NCBI RefSeq assembly: GCF_018882405.1
Contig: NZ_JACVOO010000008.1
Location: 1 to 64,000, forward strand
DNA length: 64,000 nucleotides
Reading direction: 5' to 3'
Source of the DNA: Polynucleobacter sp. 31A-FELB
GTDB lineage: Bacteria; Pseudomonadota; Gammaproteobacteria; Burkholderiales; Burkholderiaceae
The notes below the pieces were generated by a model. It did not search any database. It saw nothing but the letters and a program-made list of their open reading frames with translations, and was not told where the DNA came from. The position numbers and the translations under genes were made by a program. Positions 58,921-64,000 of this stretch are shown one piece after another. Every line of letters starts with the position of its first letter. The stretch's first letter is position 1.

Positions 58921-59607
58921 ATGATGTCCTTTCAAAAAGACCTTCTATCTCGCTTAGTAAAGCAAATGCCATTGGCTTTGCTGACTGCATTGATGCTTGC
59001 CGCCAATCCGGTAATGGCGGTGGACGCTACTCCTGACGCTGCAAAGGATGCTTCAGTTGAGGTGGCTAAAGAAACGCCTAAAGAAAGCATGTTCCAGGCG
59101 GGCAAGTCTTACTTTGCTCGCGTATCAGATCGCCTGGCGGATTCGGTTACTGGCAAATCGGATGAATTGATTAACCGCGCTATGGAAGTGATTGGTGTGC
59201 GTTATCGCTGGGATGCGGAGTTGCCCCAATCTGGTTTAGACGGCAGTAGTTTTGTTGGCTATGTCTTCAAAGACAAATTAGGTTTTTTATTGCCGCGCAA
59301 GTCCACTCAAATGAGTCGTGTCGGCAAAGCTATTACTCGCGAAGAATTGCAGCCTGGTGACTTAGTGTTCTTCAACACCATGCGCTTAACCTTCTCTCAT
59401 GTCGGCATTTATGTTGGCGACAATAAATTTATTCACTCCCCATCTAAAGGTACTAGCGTACGCGTTGATGATCTTGGTAGTCTCTACTGGGATAAACGTT
59501 TCGATGGTGCTCGCCGATTAGATGGCAGCGACAACTTGGGTGATGCAGAGCGTCAAGAGTTGTTAAACGAAGTGAATAAGCTCAAGCGAAAATCTCGCAA
59601 CCTCTAA
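58921..59607 (+). CDS. NlpC/P60-fold protein lacking the catalytic cysteine
   Basis: 228 aa. A signal peptide (cut near NPVMAVDA) leads to an acidic linker and an NlpC/P60 domain (about 83-205). Active members cut cell-wall peptides with a Cys-His-polar triad, the Cys in a DCSG motif. Here the motif reads GLDGSSFVGYVF: G108 (codon 59242-59244) replaces the cysteine, and the whole protein has no cysteine at all. Both histidines remain (SHVGIYVGDNKFIHSPS). It is thus probably a non-enzymatic peptidoglycan-binding or regulatory protein. A second ATG at 58924 may be the true start. Confidence 0.85.
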   Translation: MMSFQKDLLSRLVKQMPLALLTALMLAANPVMAVDATPDAAKDASVEVAKETPKESMFQAGKSYFARVSDRLADSVTGKSDELINRAMEVIGVRYRWDAELPQSGLDGSSFVGYVFKDKLGFLLPRKSTQMSRVGKAITREELQPGDLVFFNTMRLTFSHVGIYVGDNKFIHSPSKGTSVRVDDLGSLYWDKRFDGARRLDGSDNLGDAERQELLNEVNKLKRKSRNL

Positions 59608-59608
59608 T

Positions 59609-60565
59609 CTAGAAGCTTGCTGCTAGACCAATAGAAGTGCCTCGGACGTTCTGTCCAAACTGATACCGAAAAACTAATCTCACCCTACTAAACATGGGGT
59701 CTGAAGCGCTACGATCAATCTCTACTCCAGTACCCACGGAGGAAAGCGAGTCAAATCCAAGGGCGCCACGGAGCTGACCTAAAAACTCAGTATGCGCCAC
59801 CTCAAAGACGGCTCGCAAAGGTCTCTCTAATACCGTTAGAGGGGTAGGGTATCTGGCACGAGCCCACAATCCTAAGCTCTGAGAGTCTGCAGAGCCTTGA
59901 ACCGCAGCAGAGCTGTCAAAAGTATTGATGGCGATATTGGTGTAGCGCAATTCGGCGTCGTATTCACGTTCAGGTTTGTAGTCCTCATAGTCCAGCATCA
60001 ATGAACCACCAGCACCATACGCATTCATGCGCCCTTTGTTGAGAAACTGTAAATCTGCCCCAGTATTGTTTTGAATATAGCGACCCGCAATGGAGAGATC
60101 GCTCTCGACATGACCGAGCATGAAATTGGCAATTGGACGAATGCGTAAGTTATCAGTCAGCGGAAAGTCCCAGCCAATCCCGCCTGTGCCTGTAATGCCA
60201 TTCCAATGAACGGGCACTGTGACACTGGTGCTGCCAATGCCATCGGTAAACGTCGGGTTATAGCGATTAACAGCAATTGTGCCTTCAAGGTAGAGCGGGA
60301 AGTTGGCGCTAATGCGATCGCCTCCCCCAAGAGAAATCATTTGTAAATTTTGATTGTCTCCACCTTTGTCAGTGATAGATAGCGAACCAGTAGTGACGTC
60401 TGGGGTAAGTGAATAACCCGTGATGGTCATGAAGGCGTCGGTACGCTTTTTAAGGTAGTTATTTGCCCCCGCAGAGAATTGGCCACTTTGCGCATAAATT
60501 TGCTGTGCTTGCATTGTTATTGCCAATGCAACTAAGACTTTAAAGAGGGTGGGAATGGTTTTCAT
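59609..60565 (-). CDS. Putative outer-membrane beta-barrel protein
   Basis: About 318 aa from the ATG at 60565 (a GTG at 60571 is in frame). A signal peptide ends QQIYAQS. The rest has alternating strands and ends with RVRLVFRYQFG...GLAASF, with the terminal Phe typical of outer-membrane barrels. Aromatic-flanked strands recur, such as PLYLEGTIAVNRY and RPLRAVFEVAHTEF. No named family is recognised. It ends one base after the convergent NlpC-type stop. It lies downstream of the patatin gene, 58 bases away. Confidence 0.72.
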   Translation of the reverse strand: MKTIPTLFKVLVALAITMQAQQIYAQSGQFSAGANNYLKKRTDAFMTITGYSLTPDVTTGSLSITDKGGDNQNLQMISLGGGDRISANFPLYLEGTIAVNRYNPTFTDGIGSTSVTVPVHWNGITGTGGIGWDFPLTDNLRIRPIANFMLGHVESDLSIAGRYIQNNTGADLQFLNKGRMNAYGAGGSLMLDYEDYKPEREYDAELRYTNIAINTFDSSAAVQGSADSQSLGLWARARYPTPLTVLERPLRAVFEVAHTEFLGQLRGALGFDSLSSVGTGVEIDRSASDPMFSRVRLVFRYQFGQNVRGTSIGLAASF

Positions 60566-60612
60566 AAACACGTTGCACCGAATCCTAAATCAATCACCCT
60601 CACTTGGGAAGT

Positions 60613-60626
60613 TAGCCCTAGGGCTA
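60613..60626. repeat. TAGCCCTAGGGCTA palindrome after the patatin gene
   Basis: A perfect 14-bp palindrome that includes the patatin stop codon (60624-60626, minus strand). Closely similar to the dyad at 58871-58884. There is no T-run, so termination is uncertain. Confidence 0.4.
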
Positions 60627-61538
60627 GGATCGCAGTTTTTCTTTCAGGGCAGCCATCTGTTCTTGGGCGGCCACTTCCCCAGCTAGGATTGCCGCATTTC
60701 TGGATTTGAAATCACCACTACTCATTTGTTTGAGGTGAGGTGTGATCACAATATCCGCACCCTTGAGTTCAAACTGATTAATACTTCGCTGCATGATCGA
60801 TATGGTCTGCTGCAGGACGCCAAAGGTTCCGCTAGCATCTTGATGAACTGGCTCCGAAGAGATGTTGACTGCAATTACTAGGGTTGCACCCATCTGCCTT
60901 GCATAGCTTGCTGGAACTGGTGCAACTAAGCCGCCATCGACATATTCTTTGCCGCTAATGACGGCTGGCTGAAATACGCCGGGGACACTGCAGGAGGCGC
61001 GCACTGCCAAACCAGTGCTGCCCGAGCGGAACAGAACACCTTTACCCGATTGCAATTCAGTTGCCACAATTCCCAGGGGAATGCGCATTTGCTCGATCGA
61101 TTTATTTTGCACTTCACGATTGACCATGTTTTGCAGGGCATCCCCTTTGATGAGGCCACCAAATCTTCCTGCAAAAGGAAGTCCCCAGTCGGCAATAGTG
61201 GCTTCATCGAGATTTAAGGCAAGTCGGTTCAGGTCATTGCCGGTAGCGCCAGATGCAAGTAATGCGGCGATAACACTACCAGCACTGCTACCCACCACGA
61301 TATCGGGTCGAATACCTTGAGCCTCAAGTGCTTTGATGACACCTACGTGGGCAAAGCCTCTGGCTGCTCCTGCCCCCAAGGCTAGGCCAATAATGGGCTT
61401 GCGACTACTCATCAGGCTGCACCCAGTTAGGTTTGAACCTCCAATTAGGGCTCCCAAACCAAGACCTAAGCCCAGAAAGCGGCGTCTTGAGTCTGTCTCA
61501 GGGGATAAATCTAGGAATGGGGCTGTTTTTTCGTGCAT
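60624..61538 (-). CDS. Patatin-like phospholipase, putative Tat-exported lipoprotein
   Basis: 304 aa. The catalytic Ser-Asp dyad of patatins is seen: S85 in VVGSSAGSV and D201 in YVDGGLVAP, with the oxyanion loop LGAGAARGFAHVGV near 54-67. The closest known group is RssA/YlbK-like. The N-terminus is unusual: a twin-arginine motif (SRRRFLGLGLG) and a lipobox-like LTGC (C40), suggesting a folded, lipid-anchored periplasmic enzyme. Substrate unknown. The barrel gene follows in the same direction. Confidence 0.9.
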   Translation of the reverse strand: MHEKTAPFLDLSPETDSRRRFLGLGLGLGALIGGSNLTGCSLMSSRKPIIGLALGAGAARGFAHVGVIKALEAQGIRPDIVVGSSAGSVIAALLASGATGNDLNRLALNLDEATIADWGLPFAGRFGGLIKGDALQNMVNREVQNKSIEQMRIPLGIVATELQSGKGVLFRSGSTGLAVRASCSVPGVFQPAVISGKEYVDGGLVAPVPASYARQMGATLVIAVNISSEPVHQDASGTFGVLQQTISIMQRSINQFELKGADIVITPHLKQMSSGDFKSRNAAILAGEVAAQEQMAALKEKLRS

Positions 61539-61740
61539 GTGGCTATTGTATTGAGCCTCCCTTATAATGGCTAAACGGTGGGCGAAAAAGACTTCGTTTC
61601 AGCATGGGTAGCTCTCCCAAGTGGATTTTCGGAGATGAATTGCCCGTAGTAGCTAAATAGCGCCACCAAAACACCACCAACCCATTACTGAAATACATTT
61701 TTATAGCCTCATCAGGTCATAGCCTGATAGCCAGAATTTT

Positions 61741-62529
61741 ATGGATGATCACAATAAACGCGTAATTGAAACAGCCCTCTTGTGCGCGCAAGAACCACTA
61801 ACCGTTGCTGATCTGACGCGCTTATTTGCCGAAGACATTGCCGCTGGCGAAATTGATGATGCTCTATTAGAGCTTCAAAAAGCCTGGGAAGACAAAGGCA
61901 TGGAGTTGGTGCACATTGCAACTGGCTGGCGTTTCCAAAGCCGTTTAGCGATGCGCGAGTATCTCGATCGTTTGACTCCAGAAAAGCCGCCAAAGTATTC
62001 TCGTGCAGTGATGGAAACCTTGGCGATTATTGCTTACCGTCAACCAGTGACTCGCGGTGAAATCGAAGAGATTCGCGGTGTTGCAGTCAGTAGTAATGTA
62101 ATGAAGCAGTTGGAGGATCGCGGTTGGGTTGAGGTCATTGGCCATAAAGAGACTATTGGTCGCCCTGGTCTGTACGCCACTACCAAGCAATTTTTAGATG
62201 ACTTGAGTCTCACGAATTTACAAAGCTTGCCGATGTTGGAAGATGCTGCGCCGATGGCTGCGGCAGAGCAATTAGGTCAAGCGGTAATGGAGTTTGATCC
62301 AAGCGCGACGGTTGAAACAGTTATTGAGTTGGACGAAAACGACCAGCCAATTATTCAGCCGACGAACGAAGAATTAACAAGTGAAGAACTAACAAGCGAA
62401 GAATCCATCGGCGAAGAAGTTGTTGCCGAGATTGCTGATGATGTAATCAGCGAAGAGACAAGTGAAGAAGTGGAAGAGGTAGAAGAAGTTTCCCCAGAGT
62501 CTGAAGACAAACCAGACGAACAAAAATAA
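61741..62529 (+). CDS. scpB: Segregation and condensation protein B
   Basis: 262 aa. Partner of ScpA in the SMC condensin complex that compacts and separates chromosomes. Two winged-helix domains (about 5-165) are clear: [40 protein letters not shown] and [14 protein letters not shown]. The C-terminal 80 residues are very acidic with tandem ELTSEE-type repeats (15-base DNA repeats near 62371-62400). The 202-base region upstream (61539-61740) shows no gene, only a TATAAT at 61563-61568 and an ATCAGG/CCTGAT dyad at 61711-61728. scpA is not in view. rluB follows after 6 bases. Confidence 0.94.
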   Translation: MDDHNKRVIETALLCAQEPLTVADLTRLFAEDIAAGEIDDALLELQKAWEDKGMELVHIATGWRFQSRLAMREYLDRLTPEKPPKYSRAVMETLAIIAYRQPVTRGEIEEIRGVAVSSNVMKQLEDRGWVEVIGHKETIGRPGLYATTKQFLDDLSLTNLQSLPMLEDAAPMAAAEQLGQAVMEFDPSATVETVIELDENDQPIIQPTNEELTSEELTSEESIGEEVVAEIADDVISEETSEEVEEVEEVSPESEDKPDEQK

Positions 62530-62535
62530 TTATTA

Positions 62536-64000
62536 ATGACAAGTCATAACGAAAACGATTCATCTCCGATTAAACCTAAATCGGATAATTCCCCCAGCTC
62601 TGAGTCTGCATCTAATCCTGCAGAGGGTAATAGGGGTGAGGGGCGCGAAGGCGGCCAGCGTCGCCCACGCCGCCAGGGCGCGGGTGCTAGCAAGCATCCT
62701 TTCAATAAGAAACGCCCATTCAATAAAGACCGGCCTCGTCGCGAGGGCGGTGAGTCTGGTGGTCAGCGCGAAGGTGGCAATAATGCATCCGCTAAGCTCG
62801 CACCAAATCCAGCTGAGAGCGAAGCTTTATTTGCTTCAGTAGTTTCTGGTGAGTTCGATGCGGCATTAGATGCGCCTGAAGTCCTTGAAGTTAAAAATCC
62901 TGACGGTCTAAATGAGAGTGAGATTTCTCATCAGACCGGTGCAGAGCGCCGTGCACAACGTGTGCGTCATGACGAAGATGCTGATACACCGACTGATGAT
63001 GAGATGAGTAGTTTGCAATTTGCAAACATCGATGATTTACCGCTCAGCTTGCGTGATGAAGTTTGGTCAGACCTAGATGGTTTAGATGACGACGCTGACG
63101 ACGAAGATACTGTGAAGTTGCATAAGGTATTGGCTGATGTCGGCATGGGTTCACGTCGCGATATGGAAGACTTGATTATTCAAGGGCGCGTATCCGTGAA
63201 TGGCCTACCGGCTCACATTGGTCAACGTATTGGGCCGACTGATCAGGTGCGCATTAACGGCAAGCCAGTTCATCGCAAGATTCAGACTAAGCCACCGCGC
63301 GTGATCATGTATCACAAGCCTGCTGGAGAGATCGTGAGTCAATCTGATCCTGAAGGTCGTCCAACTGTATTTGATCGTTTGCCAAAGCCGCGTCAAGGAC
63401 GTTGGATTGCGGTAGGGCGTTTGGACTTTAATACTGAAGGTCTTTTGTTGTTCACCACTTCTGGTGAGTTGGCTAATCGCTTGATGCATCCGCGTTACGG
63501 TGTTGAGCGTGAGTACGCTGTCCGTATTCTGGGCGATTTGAGTCAAGAAAATATGACTCAATTAAAGAGCGGCATTACTTTGGATGACGGCCGAGCGAAA
63601 TTCTTACGTCTTTCTATGGGTGGTGGGGAAGGTGCAAACCGTTGGTACCACGTTGCTTTGACTGAGGGTCGTAACCGTGAGGTGCGCCGTATGTTTGAAG
63701 CGGTCGGGCATGTCGTCTCTCGCTTGATTCGTACGCGTTACGGCATTTTCTTATTGCCTCCACGTTTGAGACGCGGTAAATGGGAGGAGATTGAAGCCGG
63801 CGGTATCTATAACCTGATGAAGTTTGCGGGCTTAAAAATGCCTCAGCCACAAGATAAGGGCCGCAATCCGAATGCACAAGGTCGCGATAGCCGTTCTCCT
63901 GCTAGCGAGGACTTTCAGCCTGACCCAATGCAAACCTCAGTTTCTTATTGGGGTTCGCGGGACGCTTTAACCCAGGCCAGTGGCCATGGTGCCCTAACCC
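62536..64000 (+). CDS. rluB: 23S rRNA pseudouridine synthase, RluB type (3' end cut by the window)
   Basis: At least 488 codons, still open at the right edge. Makes pseudouridine in 23S rRNA. The first 190 or so residues are a low-complexity extension: Gly/Arg-rich and basic ([11 protein letters not shown]...), then acidic ([13 protein letters not shown]). An S4 RNA-binding domain follows ([20 protein letters not shown]), then the catalytic domain with D297 in [33 protein letters not shown] is also typical. scpB-rluB is a common bacterial neighbourhood. The stop codon lies beyond the window. Confidence 0.93.
   Translation, partial: MTSHNENDSSPIKPKSDNSPSSESASNPAEGNRGEGREGGQRRPRRQGAGASKHPFNKKRPFNKDRPRREGGESGGQREGGNNASAKLAPNPAESEALFASVVSGEFDAALDAPEVLEVKNPDGLNESEISHQTGAERRAQRVRHDEDADTPTDDEMSSLQFANIDDLPLSLRDEVWSDLDGLDDDADDEDTVKLHKVLADVGMGSRRDMEDLIIQGRVSVNGLPAHIGQRIGPTDQVRINGKPVHRKIQTKPPRVIMYHKPAGEIVSQSDPEGRPTVFDRLPKPRQGRWIAVGRLDFNTEGLLLFTTSGELANRLMHPRYGVEREYAVRILGDLSQENMTQLKSGITLDDGRAKFLRLSMGGGEGANRWYHVALTEGRNREVRRMFEAVGHVVSRLIRTRYGIFLLPPRLRRGKWEEIEAGGIYNLMKFAGLKMPQPQDKGRNPNAQGRDSRSPASEDFQPDPMQTSVSYWGSRDALTQASGHGALT

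Overview
The window looks like a chromosomal segment of a free-living betaproteobacterium in the Burkholderiaceae, most like Polynucleobacter. This is inferred from protein similarity recalled by eye, moderate GC, tight gene packing, and the mix of ppa-nadE-glnB, hppA, yejABEF and scpB-rluB blocks. No search was run. Nearly all of the sequence is coding, and no gene-free stretch exceeds about 300 bases. The left edge is the 3' end of an IS3-family insertion sequence; the right edge cuts an rluB-type pseudouridine synthase gene.

Region 1-15.4 kb holds housekeeping genes: ilvD, a FixJ/LuxR-type response regulator next to a RodZ-like membrane protein, and a leftward ppa-nadE-glnB run. The ppa run diverges from hppA, a K+-independent membrane pyrophosphatase. 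A BrnT toxin paired with an XRE-type antitoxin follows, flanked by two near-identical terminator hairpins. Then come trxB, ftsK-lolA-serS and tRNA-Ser(CGA). Region 15.4-20.2 kb has a YggT protein and a ferric-iron ABC transporter with a divergent ATPase gene and a Fur-box-like site before the binding-protein gene. Region 20.2-30.6 kb has a histone-H1-tail protein, small conserved genes (YdcH, YjdM, SlyX, DUF1653-like), an AsmA protein, an LLM flavin enzyme, a YaeQ/PIN pair, an FAD protein, hemN and an ompW-like gene. Two perfect FNR-type sites lie between hemN and ompW.

Region 30.6-46.7 kb has a P-loop kinase, uup, an APC permease, cbpA-cbpM, a UxaA/GarD dehydratase, pirin, a membrane-anchored TAXI protein with a DUF3422 protein, a flavocytochrome-c sulfide dehydrogenase-like pair, and a three-gene unit of ArnT-like glycosyltransferase, BNR/sialidase-like propeller and membrane protein with 4-base overlaps. 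Region 46.7-53.1 kb is a leftward run, fabI-chrA followed by a MaoC-like hydratase, MmgE/PrpD protein, CitE-like lyase and Bug receptor. That combination suggests use of C5 dicarboxylates (mesaconate, itaconate or citramalate) through citramalyl-CoA to acetyl-CoA and pyruvate. Region 53.1-64 kb has yejABEF, an NlpC/P60-fold protein that has lost its catalytic cysteine, an outer-membrane barrel, a Tat/lipoprotein-type patatin, scpB and rluB.

The most notable observations are the cysteine-less NlpC/P60 protein, the BrnT-XRE cassette between duplicated terminators with a palindrome inside its promoter, the possible C5-dicarboxylate operon, the glycosyltransferase/propeller/membrane trio, the histone-tail fusion, and several promoters whose -10 box sits 6-9 bases before the start codon, suggesting leaderless or near-leaderless mRNAs. 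I saw no CRISPR array, prophage, or clearly new defence island.
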